From Nostocales cyanobacterium HT-58-2 (GTDB lineage Bacteria > Cyanobacteriota > Cyanobacteriia > Cyanobacteriales > Nostocaceae), in the NCBI GenBank assembly GCA_002163975.1, contig CP019636.1, forward strand, positions 7,505,501-7,569,500: a stretch of 64,000 bases of DNA, given 5' to 3'. The position numbers and the translations under genes were made by a program. The number at the start of each line of letters is the position of its first letter. The first letter of the stretch is position 1. The notes below the pieces were generated by a model that saw only the letters and a list, made by a program, of their open reading frames with translations, was not told where the DNA came from and did no database searches. Positions 43,827 to 53,168 of the stretch are shown here, in pieces.

Positions 43827-45845
43827 ATGCGTGCTGAGTCAACTGATACAACAGAAGAGGTGGTGCAACCGCCGTCCAATGGACACAAAACTGAATTGAA
43901 ACATAACAAACAAAAAAAGCTGCTTCCACCAGCTACGTCACCAGATCTATCACGTCCGTGGAAAATCGAGGACAGCGAAGAGCTTTACCGGATTCAAGGT
44001 TGGGGACAACCTTACTTTTCTATTAATGCTGCTGGTCATGTGACTGTTTCTCCTAAAGGAGATCGCGGTGGTTCTTTAGACTTGTATGAACTAGTTCATG
44101 CTCTCAAGCTGCGTAACTTGGGACTACCCATGCTAATCCGTTTTTCGGATATTTTGGAAGACAGGATAGAGCGGTTAAACGCTTGTTTTGCCAAAGCGAT
44201 CGCCCGCTACAACTATCCTGGTGTTTACCGTGGCGTATTCCCTGTCAAATGCAATCAGCAGCGGCACTTAATTGAAGACTTGGTGCGGTTCGGCAAACCC
44301 CATCAATTTGGCTTAGAAGCCGGTTCCAAGCCAGAATTAATGATTGCCTTGGCTTTATTGGATACACCAGGAGCATTGTTAATCTGTAACGGCTATAAAG
44401 ACCGGGAATACATCGAAACAGCAATGCTAGCTCAAAGATTGGGGCAAAAGCCGATTATTGTCCTAGAACAAGTCGAAGAAATTGATTTAGTGATTGAGGT
44501 CAGCAAACAGTTGGGGATCGAGCCAATTGTCGGAGTGAGAGCGAAACTGAGTACCCAAGGTATGGGACGCTGGGGAACTTCTACTGGCGATCGCGCTAAA
44601 TTTGGTCTGACCATCCCTGAAATTATTCAGGCAGTTGACAAGTTACGTGAAGCTAAACTACTGGGTTCCTTGGAGCTATTACACTTTCACATCGGCTCGC
44701 AAATCTCCGCCATCAATGTCATTAAAGATGCTATCCAAGAAGCTAGCCGTATCTATGTGGAATTAGCGGCGCTGGGGGCAAATATGAAGTATCTTGATGT
44801 GGGTGGCGGCTTAGGCGTAGATTATGACGGCTCACAAACCAACTTCTACGCCTCGAAAAATTACAATATGCAGAACTATGCTAACGACATCGTAGCAGAG
44901 TTAAAGGATACCTGTGCAGAGCGAAAAATCCCCGTACCCACACTGATAAGCGAAAGCGGAAGGGCGATCGCTTCTCATCAATCAGTGCTAATTTTTGACG
45001 TTCTCAGTGCGAGTGTTGTCCCTCTTGATCCACCAGAACTGCCACAAGAGGGAGAATCTCCAATTATTACTTACCTGTGGGAAACTTACCAATCTATCAA
45101 CGAAGAGAACTACCAAGAGTTCTACCACGACGCCACCCAATTCAAAGAAGAAGCGATCAGTCGCTTTAACTTAGGAATTTTAAGTTTGACAGAACGTGCC
45201 AAAGCTGAAAGGCTTTACTGGGCTTGTTGTCAAAAAATTCTTGAGATTACAAGAAGAAAGAAGGAATACGTACCCGACGAAATGGAAGACCTAGAACAAA
45301 TCATGGCTTCCATCTACTACGTTAATCTTTCTGTATTTCAGTCTGCACCCGATTGTTGGGCAATTGACCAACTCTTTCCCATTCTGCCAATTCACCGTTT
45401 GGATGAAGAACCAACACGGCGAGGAATTTTGGCAGACCTAACATGTGATAGTGATGGCAAAATTGACAGGTTTATTGACTTGCGGGATGTGAAGTCAGTT
45501 TTGGAACTACACCCCTTTAAGCCAGGAGAACCTTATTATCTGGGAATGTTTCTGAATGGAGCTTACCAGGAAATCATGGGCAATTTGCACAATCTTTTTG
45601 GCGACACCAACGCAGTTCACATTCAACTGACTCCAAAAGGTTACCAAATTGAACACGTGGTTAAGGGCGATACCATGAGTGAAGTGGTAAGCTACGTGCA
45701 GTATGACTCTGAGGATATGGTAGAGAGTATCCGGCAGCGTTGTGAGAGCGCCTTAGAAGAAAATCGTATCACTTTGGCAGAATCTCAAAGACTGCTACAA
45801 ACCTACGAACAGAGTTTGAGAAGATACACCTATCTGAATAGTTAG
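43827..45845 (+). CDS. speA: biosynthetic arginine decarboxylase
   Basis: A 672-residue PLP enzyme of the alanine-racemase-fold group. PVKCNQQRHLIEDLVRFG holds the Schiff-base Lys (about K140). LELLHFHIGSQISAINVIKD, LDVGGGLGVDYDGSQTNFYA (phosphate-binding Gly loop) and ISESGRAIASHQSVL follow, and the C-terminal block DLTCDSDGKIDRFIDL contains the active-site Cys/Asp. It converts arginine to agmatine, the first step of polyamine synthesis and a route of arginine breakdown. AGGAAG precedes the ATG. Confidence 0.96.
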   Translation: MRAESTDTTEEVVQPPSNGHKTELKHNKQKKLLPPATSPDLSRPWKIEDSEELYRIQGWGQPYFSINAAGHVTVSPKGDRGGSLDLYELVHALKLRNLGLPMLIRFSDILEDRIERLNACFAKAIARYNYPGVYRGVFPVKCNQQRHLIEDLVRFGKPHQFGLEAGSKPELMIALALLDTPGALLICNGYKDREYIETAMLAQRLGQKPIIVLEQVEEIDLVIEVSKQLGIEPIVGVRAKLSTQGMGRWGTSTGDRAKFGLTIPEIIQAVDKLREAKLLGSLELLHFHIGSQISAINVIKDAIQEASRIYVELAALGANMKYLDVGGGLGVDYDGSQTNFYASKNYNMQNYANDIVAELKDTCAERKIPVPTLISESGRAIASHQSVLIFDVLSASVVPLDPPELPQEGESPIITYLWETYQSINEENYQEFYHDATQFKEEAISRFNLGILSLTERAKAERLYWACCQKILEITRRKKEYVPDEMEDLEQIMASIYYVNLSVFQSAPDCWAIDQLFPILPIHRLDEEPTRRGILADLTCDSDGKIDRFIDLRDVKSVLELHPFKPGEPYYLGMFLNGAYQEIMGNLHNLFGDTNAVHIQLTPKGYQIEHVVKGDTMSEVVSYVQYDSEDMVESIRQRCESALEENRITLAESQRLLQTYEQSLRRYTYLNS

Positions 45846-45955
45846 AGGTTTAAAAGTCAAGAGTCCAAAGTCCAAAATTTTTTGACTTTTGAACGCCAGT
45901 CTTGCCTAGGTCGGGAGACCCCTTCTCCTGTCGGAGACGCTACATGAACGGGTTT

Positions 45956-46003
45956 GCAGTCGCCTGCGGCAGGGTTTCCCTCCTGCGGCGATGTCTCACC
46001 GCA
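45956..46003 (+). repeat. interspersed repeat, copy B
   Basis: GCAGTCGCCTGCGGCAGGGT, then TTCCCTCCTGCGGCGATGTCTCACCGC; a direct-orientation relative of the block at 42920-42966. Confidence 0.75.
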
Positions 46004-46046
46004 TGGAACTTCTCTGTGCAGCGCTGCTTCACCAACACACTGGCTC

Positions 46047-46128
46047 CCCTCCTGCAGCGAGCAGTTCTGAGGAGGGTTTCCCTCCGTAAGAAACTGCGGT
46101 ACTGATCTCACCTCTTGCAGTGCTGGCT
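46047..46128 (-). repeat. approximately 82-bp inverted-repeat copy, right of speA
   Basis: CCCTCCTGCAGCGAGCAGTT ... GAAACTGCGGTACTGATCTC ... TTGCAGTGCTGGCTC, the reverse complement of 43504-43588 with about four differences. It occupies the space between the convergent speA and nucleotidyltransferase genes; no gene is seen between 45846 and 46171. Confidence 0.85.
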
Positions 46129-46171
46129 CCTTTTGACTTTTGACTCTGGACTCTGGACTCTTGATTCTCAA

Positions 46172-47338
46172 CTAACTTGCGTTTGTTCCCAACAATTCAG
46201 CAATAGCTTGCCGCTCAGCAGGAGTCTGGGATGGCGGTTCTTGACGAGCATCTGTAATCAGCCAATCTAAAGCAGCAGCTTGGACATCTATCGTTGCTCC
46301 GGTTTTATCTACGCAGTAACGACCAAAGACCAACTTATCAACAAGCCGTACTCCCGGACCAAGTCGCGACCATTCAAAAATCACGCTGTTTTCTACTGTT
46401 GCTCCACTGCATACCCAGCAGTTTGGACCTATCATTGTAGGACCGACGATTTTGGCTCCATCTTCAATCCTGGTCATGCCACCGATGTAAACTGGACCAG
46501 TAATATCCACTTTGTCCCAATTTACCGCAACATTTAAGCCAGTATAGATACCAGGCGCGACTTGTTGCCCTGGGATTTGCACATTTTTAATTTCCCCTGA
46601 GAGGACACCGCGAATTGCTCGCCAGTAGTCTGGGACTTTACCAATATCGACCCATTCAAAGTCCATGGGGATAGCGTAGAAGGGTGCGCCCATTTCTACC
46701 AGTTTGGGAAATAGCTGACTACCGATGTCAAATTCGACTCCAGAAGGGATATAATTGAGAACCTCTGGCTCAAAAATATAAATACCTGTGTTGATATTGG
46801 TGCTTAAAGCTTCCTCTACCTTGGGTTTTTCTTGGAAAGCTTTAACGCGATTATCTTCATCAGTAACAACTACACCATAGCTAGAAACTTCTTCCTGTGG
46901 AACAGATTTCATGATTATGGTGGCAATGGACCCTTTGGATTTATGCCACTTCACTGCTGCTGTTAAATCCAGGTCTATTAAGGCATCGCCGCACAAAACC
47001 ACAAAGGTATCGTCAAAGAATGGGTAGAAGTCTTGAATTCTCCTCATTCCTCCCGCAGAACCGACAGCTTCTCCCACAAGTGTACCATCAACAATGCGGC
47101 CTTCAAAAGAATAGGCAATTTGTACGCCAAACCGTTGACCATCGCGGAAATAATTTTCAATTTCCTCTGCTAAATGGCTAACATTGACCATAATCTGATC
47201 AAACCCATGCTGGCGTAAAAGTTCCAGTAAGAATTCCATGACTGGCTTTTGCAGGATGGGCATCATCGGTTTGGGCATTGTGTAGGTAATCGGACGTACA
47301 CGAGTACCTTTACCAGCCGCGAGAATCATCGCCTTCAT
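46172..47338 (-). CDS. sugar-phosphate nucleotidyltransferase with left-handed beta-helix
   Basis: 388 residues. The N-terminal nucleotidyltransferase domain starts MKAMILAAGKGTRVRPITY (GxGTRxRP loop), with MPKPMMPILQKPVMEFLLEL and VLCGDALIDLDL (metal-binding Asp). The C-terminal region has hexapeptide-type repeats (VYIGGMTRIEDGAKIVGPTM, IGPNCWVCSGATVENSVIFE). The pattern suggests a glucose-1-phosphate or mannose-1-phosphate nucleotidylyltransferase feeding exopolysaccharide or glycan synthesis; the exact sugar and base are not readable. Confidence 0.9.
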   Translation of the reverse strand: MKAMILAAGKGTRVRPITYTMPKPMMPILQKPVMEFLLELLRQHGFDQIMVNVSHLAEEIENYFRDGQRFGVQIAYSFEGRIVDGTLVGEAVGSAGGMRRIQDFYPFFDDTFVVLCGDALIDLDLTAAVKWHKSKGSIATIIMKSVPQEEVSSYGVVVTDEDNRVKAFQEKPKVEEALSTNINTGIYIFEPEVLNYIPSGVEFDIGSQLFPKLVEMGAPFYAIPMDFEWVDIGKVPDYWRAIRGVLSGEIKNVQIPGQQVAPGIYTGLNVAVNWDKVDITGPVYIGGMTRIEDGAKIVGPTMIGPNCWVCSGATVENSVIFEWSRLGPGVRLVDKLVFGRYCVDKTGATIDVQAAALDWLITDARQEPPSQTPAERQAIAELLGTNAS

Positions 47339-47520
47339 ATGTCTTTATTCCTCAACCACAAGCCAGTTTACTACTGTTATCAATTGATACTTCATCACCA
47401 GTTAATTTCCGCTCTAAGTCATCCCTAAAAGCATGGATAACAGAAATCAATAGACTCGTTGCAATCATAGGCTTAGCCAAGGTAAAGTGTGAGGGGTAAA
47501 TTATGAAGAAAGTATAAAAG

Positions 47521-47574
47521 ATGAAGTGTAAAATGTAAATTTTTATACTTTAAAGTTTGACCATAACACTTCAT
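47521..47574. repeat. hairpin in the nucleotidyltransferase/scpA gap
   Basis: ATGAAGTGT (47521-47529) and ACACTTCAT (47566-47574) pair perfectly with an AT-rich interior. The remaining gap 47339-47693 shows no gene. It may end the scpA transcript, which reads leftward. Confidence 0.4.
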
Positions 47575-47693
47575 GACTTTCTTTTATCTTTTATCCTCCA
47601 TTTTTTCATTGGTTATCTTTTCAATTTAAGCGGATTTTGGAGTCTACTGAAACCAAACTCTGAAAATCGTAAATCTTCCTATGTCGCACACTT

Positions 47694-48524
47694 TCAATTG
47701 AAAGGAGTATCTATGGATTTGTTATTGACTGAATTTGTAAGTAACCTGATTTTGAGATCTTGGTAGAATTCCTCTTGAAATAGCTCTACTTTTGATTGCG
47801 CACAAAGCAGTAGTAGCGCCCAAAAAACGCTAACAACTAAATGGCTATGCTGCGCTGTGTGTGCAGAGCCATTCTGTGCTGGTTGCTTTTTTTGAGCCCA
47901 TAACTCCACAAGCTGTTCCAGATTTAGCCAATTTTTCTGTAAACTCAGATCTGTTGCCACACTTTGCAACACTTGCTCCAGTTCAAGAGCCACTTCTGTC
48001 AGATTTTCCTGGTGAGCCAACTCTAACGCTGCCCGCATACTTTGCAAACTAGGTTGCCGTTTATGACGGACAGGTTTATTGACTTTTTCTACCACTTTCA
48101 ATTGTTGTGCCATGACTTGCAATTGCTCAATCAGCTCTTGCAGAGTCACGCGACGCTTCGGCGGTGGCATTGCTGCTGGACGACGACGCAAGTGTCGCTC
48201 TAATGGTAAACGCTGAGCTTGATAGATAACCCCATCTTCACTCCCTAGCAATGCATCATCTTCCGCAGCTTCCTCTTCTTCTGCTGATGATTGCAATTGC
48301 ATCAAAGTGTTTGCTTTAAATAACACAAGTCTTGATGCCGACAAAAAAGCTTGCCCTGATTGTGATAAGTCGGCCTCATAAACCCTTGCGGTTGCTTCCG
48401 GTGCCATTAGTTCTAAGTAACGGTCAATCACCTCAATCACCTTAACATCCCAAGGGTCTATTTCCCCCTGCTCAGCCTGATGAATCAGGAGTGCAATTTT
48501 CTCTAATAGCTCGGAAGCATCCAT
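47694..48524 (-). CDS. scpA: segregation and condensation protein A (kleisin)
   Basis: 276 residues. The N-terminal part (LLEKIALLIHQAEQGEIDPW, DVKVIEVIDRYLEL) and FLSASRLVLFKANTLM are the ScpA landmarks that bind the SMC head and neck. The acidic middle (SAEEEEAAEDDALL) and C-terminal winged helix (VSVFWALLLLCAQSKVELFQ) follow. With SMC and ScpB it forms the condensin-like complex for chromosome segregation. ScpB is not in the window. The last residues beyond QEEFYQDLKI look less conserved. Confidence 0.92.
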   Translation of the reverse strand: MDASELLEKIALLIHQAEQGEIDPWDVKVIEVIDRYLELMAPEATARVYEADLSQSGQAFLSASRLVLFKANTLMQLQSSAEEEEAAEDDALLGSEDGVIYQAQRLPLERHLRRRPAAMPPPKRRVTLQELIEQLQVMAQQLKVVEKVNKPVRHKRQPSLQSMRAALELAHQENLTEVALELEQVLQSVATDLSLQKNWLNLEQLVELWAQKKQPAQNGSAHTAQHSHLVVSVFWALLLLCAQSKVELFQEEFYQDLKIRLLTNSVNNKSIDTPFN

Positions 48525-48624
48525 TAATTCTTTGAATTTTAGTTATTGGCTGTTATATGGTTAGTGACTAATTATTAATTATTAGTTTGATTAATAACTA
48601 ATCACTAATTACTAACAAGTCCCG

Positions 48625-48984
48625 TTATTGAGTGATGACTTGTGCATCTTTTGCTAAAGAATCATTCACTGGAGGCAGAGCAAGCTTCAAAGATTGAACT
48701 TCTTCTTGATACTGTTCAACCTTGGTTTCTAATTCCTTAATTTGGACGTTTTTTTGTCGTACTTGTTGACTAGAAAATAGCAATTGCTGCCAATGTGTCC
48801 AAATACCATATAACCAAGCTAACACTGCTCCTATACCGCTAGCCAAGAGCAACTCAACTGCAATTGGTGCTTGAACCTGTAATCCTGGAACTACATTGAT
48901 TGTTCCAGGTTCGGTATTTTCAAGAGTAAATAAAGCCAAGGCTAAACAGAAGATAAAAATTATAACAAAGTTGATTTGTCTCAT
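48625..48984 (-). CDS. LapA-domain (DUF1049) membrane protein
   Basis: 119 residues. Two membrane spans (about 4-20 and 40-63) sit in the LapA pattern: MRQINFVIIFIFCLALALFT, then LENTEPGTINVVPG and ELLLASGIGAVLAWLYGIW. A C-terminal coiled coil (QVRQKNVQIKELETKVEQYQ) follows. In Enterobacteria LapA (YciS) helps control LpxC/LPS; in cyanobacteria the role is unknown. A related N-terminal layout is present in the gene at 58579. Confidence 0.85.
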   Translation of the reverse strand: MRQINFVIIFIFCLALALFTLENTEPGTINVVPGLQVQAPIAVELLLASGIGAVLAWLYGIWTHWQQLLFSSQQVRQKNVQIKELETKVEQYQEEVQSLKLALPPVNDSLAKDAQVITQ

Positions 48985-49258
48985 TGGAAACCAAAGACTA
49001 GGTCACTATAATTTTGCTCAATGCTTCCCTGATAATTGTAACTAATACCATTCTGAATTGTGTTCCGCTATTGTGCAACTTTTTCTCTGAGGATTTTTAA
49101 AAACGTTTGCATTGCACATTTTAAGCAACATGGTATAAAAATGAGTGTACATGTGGACAGTATATCATGATAGTTTTATACAGCTACTTATGTAAAAAAT
49201 AGCTATATAAATAATGGTCTATATATTGAATTTTTTATCAATCCTTCAAAGGCTCCTA

Positions 49259-50311
49259 CTAAGTTGCATTATTTCCCGGATAACCATTTTTGATAGCATC
49301 AAAGGTGCCTTTTATGGTACCAGCAATAGGAACAGCAACCAGCGTTCCTAACAAACCAGCAATCTCGAAGCCCATAAGAATAGCTACAAAAATCCAGATA
49401 GGATTAACGCCAATAAAATCACCCAGTAATTTGGGACCCAATAGGTTATCTTTAATTTGCTGCATGATAATGGCAGCAACAGCGACTTGAACTGCCAGCC
49501 ACCAATTTTGTAGTAACACTAGAAAAGTGACCAAACCAATACCTAAAGTCGCCCCGATGAAGGGAATGAGTTGAGATATGCCTATGAGTATGGCAAATAA
49601 CAGGGCAAAAGGTACCTTGAGAATTAGGAAAATAGGGATGAGACTCATCACCATAAACAATGCCAGCAAAATTTGGCTGAGGAAAAAGTAATGGAAATTG
49701 AGTCGCAAAGATCTAGTCAAGGGAAATCGAATATGAGGTGGTAAAAGGTTGAATAAGCCAGACCACACGCGATCGCCATACAAGAGCATATAAAACGCTA
49801 GCACAACCACCAACACCAAATCCAGTAAGCCTGATAACAGCGTCCCGGCAAATCCCACAGCAGCAGAAGCCAGCTGTTGCACCAAACTTTGAATGTTGGC
49901 ATTGATTTGATTGCTAACTACCCTCAAATCAAGGGGTAAACGCCGCTTCTTAGCTAAAGCTTCTATGTGCTCCAAATTTTCTTGGCTGGTGGCTAGCCAA
50001 TCCGGTATTTTATTTAAAAGTTGTATTGTTTGGTCAATGACCATTGGCACGAGCGTTACGCCAAGAATGACCAAAAGTGTGAGGGTCACCAGCAACACGA
50101 TGATAACAGCCCGAGGTCTGGTCAAGGCAATGCGTTCAAAGAACTTTACCGGGTAGTTCAGTAAAAAAGCCAGAATTGCTGCAATGCTCACAATAGTAAT
50201 TGGATGCTGGAATAAGCGAAAAAGCAGATACAGCAACCAGAGATTGAGAGCGATAATTGGACCGCTCAGGCCGTATATTAACAGACGTTGAACTGAGGCT
50301 GAACGGTGCAT
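49259..50311 (-). CDS. AI-2E family transporter (PerM/TqsA-like)
   Basis: 350 residues with about eight membrane spans. Family landmarks are AILAFLLNYPVKFFERI and, toward the C-terminus, GISQLIPFIGATLGIGLVTF, LLGPKLLGDFIGVNPIWIFV and LLGTLVAVPIAGTIK. A soluble segment (about 95-145) holds the predicted coiled coil. Despite its name the family is functionally mixed (Na+/H+ antiport, export of signals), so no substrate is assigned. Confidence 0.92.
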   Translation of the reverse strand: MHRSASVQRLLIYGLSGPIIALNLWLLYLLFRLFQHPITIVSIAAILAFLLNYPVKFFERIALTRPRAVIIVLLVTLTLLVILGVTLVPMVIDQTIQLLNKIPDWLATSQENLEHIEALAKKRRLPLDLRVVSNQINANIQSLVQQLASAAVGFAGTLLSGLLDLVLVVVLAFYMLLYGDRVWSGLFNLLPPHIRFPLTRSLRLNFHYFFLSQILLALFMVMSLIPIFLILKVPFALLFAILIGISQLIPFIGATLGIGLVTFLVLLQNWWLAVQVAVAAIIMQQIKDNLLGPKLLGDFIGVNPIWIFVAILMGFEIAGLLGTLVAVPIAGTIKGTFDAIKNGYPGNNAT

Positions 50312-50437
50312 CTTATGTTATCTGTGTTAAAAACGCCTTGACACATTATGTATAACTCGGTTAAAGCTGATGACCATAATAGATAGTTTTAGCAAATACA
50401 CACATAGGCGTACTTAACAATAGGGAAGCAAACTACT

Positions 50438-51082
50438 ATGGACAAAACTATAGCCGACCTTCGCAAAGATTACACCTTGCAAGGTTTGAGCGAGAAGGAT
50501 GTTAACTCCAATCCTTTTATACAGTTTAGACAATGGTTCGATCAGGCATTAGCAGCTCAGTTGCCCGAACCGAACGCCATGACTCTTGCGACCGCCACAC
50601 CAGACGGTCAGCCCTCGGCAAGAATGGTACTGCTCAAAGGTTTTGACCAAAGAGGCTTTGTTTTCTACACCAATTACAATAGCCAAAAAGGACAAGAGTT
50701 AGCAGAAAATCCTCAAGCATCCCTGGTTTTTTGGTGGGCGGAACTAGAACGTCAAGTCCGCATTTGCGGGCGGGTAGAAAAAGTTTCAGAAAACGAGTCA
50801 GACGAGTATTTTTACAGCCGTCCTTTGAACAGTCAGCTGGGTGCGTGGGCATCGCATCAAAGTGAGATGATAGAAAGCCGAGAACTCCTGGAAAAGCGGA
50901 TGCAGGAACTCCAAATTCAATATCAAAACCAAGATATTTCCCGACCGCGTCACTGGGGAGGCTTGCGTGTGATCCCAACAAAAATTGAATTTTGGCAAGG
51001 ACGTTCTAACCGTCTACATGATCGCCTACTTTACACTCTCTCAGACGATGGTAGTTGGAAAATTGCGCGTTTATCCCCTTAA
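50438..51082 (+). CDS. pdxH: pyridoxamine 5'-phosphate oxidase
   Basis: A 214-residue FMN enzyme with MTLATATPDGQPSARMVLLK, GFVFYTNYNSQKGQEL (FMN phosphate site), LGAWASHQSEMIESRELLEK and the C-terminal WQGRSNRLHDRLLYT, where the terminal residues (RLSP) close the site. It makes pyridoxal 5'-phosphate, the cofactor used by several enzymes in this window (SpeA, the class V aminotransferase). The next gene starts 10 bases after its stop. Confidence 0.97.
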   Translation: MDKTIADLRKDYTLQGLSEKDVNSNPFIQFRQWFDQALAAQLPEPNAMTLATATPDGQPSARMVLLKGFDQRGFVFYTNYNSQKGQELAENPQASLVFWWAELERQVRICGRVEKVSENESDEYFYSRPLNSQLGAWASHQSEMIESRELLEKRMQELQIQYQNQDISRPRHWGGLRVIPTKIEFWQGRSNRLHDRLLYTLSDDGSWKIARLSP

Positions 51083-51092
51083 TTAACAGGAA

Positions 51093-52022
51093 ATGAAAAA
51101 ATTTGGGCTTTTGTGTATAGCTGGTATAGCTACCTTTTTGAGCCTTGTTATTTGCCTGTCTATCAACGCAGCACAGCCACGCCCCGTCCCTCCCTTGTGG
51201 CAGGTTTATCAACAGTCACTCAAAAAAGCTAAATACGTTGACCTTACCCATACTATCGCTCCTTCAATTCCTGTTTGGGGAGGGTTCGGTCCCTCGAAGT
51301 TTGAACCGACAGTTAACCCAGAGACGGGAAAGCCATACACTTATCCAAAGGATGGCTTTGAAGCGACGCATTACGACCTGTCTACTGATCAGCTTGGAAC
51401 TCAGTTAGATCCACCTGCTCATTGGAACCCAGACTATCCAGCGATTGATGAATTGCCTGCAACCTTCGCTGTTCGTCCCTTGGTGGTGATTCCGATTCAG
51501 GACAAAGTCGCTCGTGATCCCAACTATCACCTCACTGTTCAAGATATCCAGGATTGGGAAAGTCGGTATGGTAGGATTCCTGCAGGTTCGGTTGTGTTTG
51601 TGCGCTCCGACTGGTCTAAGGAATGGCCAAACCCCGAACTTGCTAAAAGGAAGAAGTTTCCTGGGGTGTCGCTGCAAGCTCTCCAGTTTTTACACTTGCA
51701 GCGCAAGATTTTGTTCCACGGGCATGAACCCCTTGATACGGATAGCACACCAACCCTGGAAGGAGAAGCTTGGTTATTAAAAAACGGATATGCCCAGGCA
51801 GAAGGTGTTGCAAATTTGGATCAAGTGCCTCAGACTGGCGCACTGGTGGCGATTGGATATCCTAAATTCAAAGGTGGCTTAGGAGGTTACGCACGCTATA
51901 TTGCCATCTGTCCGCCCGACTGGAAATATGGTGTGTCGGTGGGTCAAATCCCAGAATCTCCTCTGCAAAAAGCAAATAAACCACTTCATTGGGATCAACA
52001 GCTTCACGTACGGGTGCGATAA
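51093..52022 (+). CDS. cyclase family protein (kynurenine formamidase-like), exported
   Basis: 309 residues. Signal peptide (LLCIAGIATFLSLVICLSIN, about 5-25) followed by the cyclase/formamidase domain: YVDLTHTIAPSIPVWGGFGP, DGFEATHYDLSTDQLGTQLD and PPAHW; GTxxDxPxHW is the metal-binding signature (here the His before Asp is Gln, GTQLD). A second conserved region is FHGHEPLDTDSTPTLEGEAW. The change of one metal ligand candidate may affect activity. Close spacing suggests an operon with pdxH. Confidence 0.87.
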   Translation: MKKFGLLCIAGIATFLSLVICLSINAAQPRPVPPLWQVYQQSLKKAKYVDLTHTIAPSIPVWGGFGPSKFEPTVNPETGKPYTYPKDGFEATHYDLSTDQLGTQLDPPAHWNPDYPAIDELPATFAVRPLVVIPIQDKVARDPNYHLTVQDIQDWESRYGRIPAGSVVFVRSDWSKEWPNPELAKRKKFPGVSLQALQFLHLQRKILFHGHEPLDTDSTPTLEGEAWLLKNGYAQAEGVANLDQVPQTGALVAIGYPKFKGGLGGYARYIAICPPDWKYGVSVGQIPESPLQKANKPLHWDQQLHVRVR

Positions 52023-52229
52023 CGGATAAGGGGTTGACCTCTCCTCGTGCTTCAGCTAACCCCGCAAGAGCCTCACGTCTCACCCAATAGGGAAGCGTGA
52101 GAGGAATGCGGGTCAAAGAAGGGGGTTCGATACGCCGGAAACTCAATTGTCGCATCGCTAAGTTGCACCAACAAGGAGAAGCCTACACCTACCCTCCGGG
52201 GGAACCCGTCAGGGAAGTGTAGGAGTACG

Positions 52230-53114
52230 TCACGACTGTTCTGTCACTGCTGGTTGTGGCGCAAACTGTATCCTGGGATCTGGCATAAAAGTGTATCTCA
52301 GGTACAGCCCTGCCCACACAAACAGAATAATTAACAATGTACCGATACCAAGGGGGCTTGGAAGCCAGAAAACCACTTCTATGTGGTTGAGTTCTCCTGG
52401 CTTGAGTTTCCATGTCAACTGATGTCCATTCTTTTCTGGAAGAATGGCATTTTCAGTATTTTCGACATTCCGTGCGCCCCAAGGAGTGTTCAAGCTAAAT
52501 TCTAAATCGAGAATTGAACCAGGGTTTGCCAAGACATTTCCGTTGCTGGAAATCAGAGCAAGCGATCGCAAATCCAAGTCATAAATCAATCGATTTCGTG
52601 TTAGAAGCAGGAAATTATTCTGAAATAAGAGTAAGCTTGAATCAATTTTCGGCAGTTGCGAGTCTGCTCCACTGTCAATAGACTCAGATGCTTGAGTGCC
52701 ATTAGGGTGGAAAAATTTATTAAACTTCGTTTGCAATTCCTGAGAACTACTGAAAGGAATTGAGACAATCACCTCTTGTTTGGAAAGTCGTCGTGTTTTG
52801 CCTTCCAATTTGCGGGCGCGGCGTTCTATACTATTTAACCATTCATACACTGAATCGCCGCTAAAACTGGTGAGTCGCTCTTCCAACTTAATATGCTGCA
52901 CAAACTCGCCACGATTTGGATTATCGAAATTAACACCCACATCATACTGGACACAACCAGATAGCAGCAGGGATGCCAAAAGCACAATCCACACAAAAGG
53001 ATTTCGGATTGTATGTGCGCGATGACTTACATTTCGACCAGCAAGTCTTTGCAAAAATTCACTGTATGGTCTGAGTGCCTGCACAAAACTCTTTGCTAAT
53101 GCATACAAATTCAT
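52230..53114 (-). CDS. DUF3153 family lipoprotein-like membrane protein
   Basis: 294 residues. LLASLLLSGCVQYDVGVNFD has a lipobox (LLSGC) at about residue 54, preceded by an unusually long N-terminal stretch, so the true start may lie further in. The body is VNFDNPNRGEFVQHIKLEER ... EVIVSIPFSSSQELQTKFN. A C-terminal membrane helix (GIGTLLIILFVWAGLYLRYT) follows. This matches the DUF3153 pattern common in cyanobacteria. Function unknown. Confidence 0.82.
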   Translation of the reverse strand: MNLYALAKSFVQALRPYSEFLQRLAGRNVSHRAHTIRNPFVWIVLLASLLLSGCVQYDVGVNFDNPNRGEFVQHIKLEERLTSFSGDSVYEWLNSIERRARKLEGKTRRLSKQEVIVSIPFSSSQELQTKFNKFFHPNGTQASESIDSGADSQLPKIDSSLLLFQNNFLLLTRNRLIYDLDLRSLALISSNGNVLANPGSILDLEFSLNTPWGARNVENTENAILPEKNGHQLTWKLKPGELNHIEVVFWLPSPLGIGTLLIILFVWAGLYLRYTFMPDPRIQFAPQPAVTEQS

Positions 53115-53168
53115 GACGATAAACCCCCAAATTCGCTTACCTGGAGTGTAAACCCCAGTTTATGTGGT

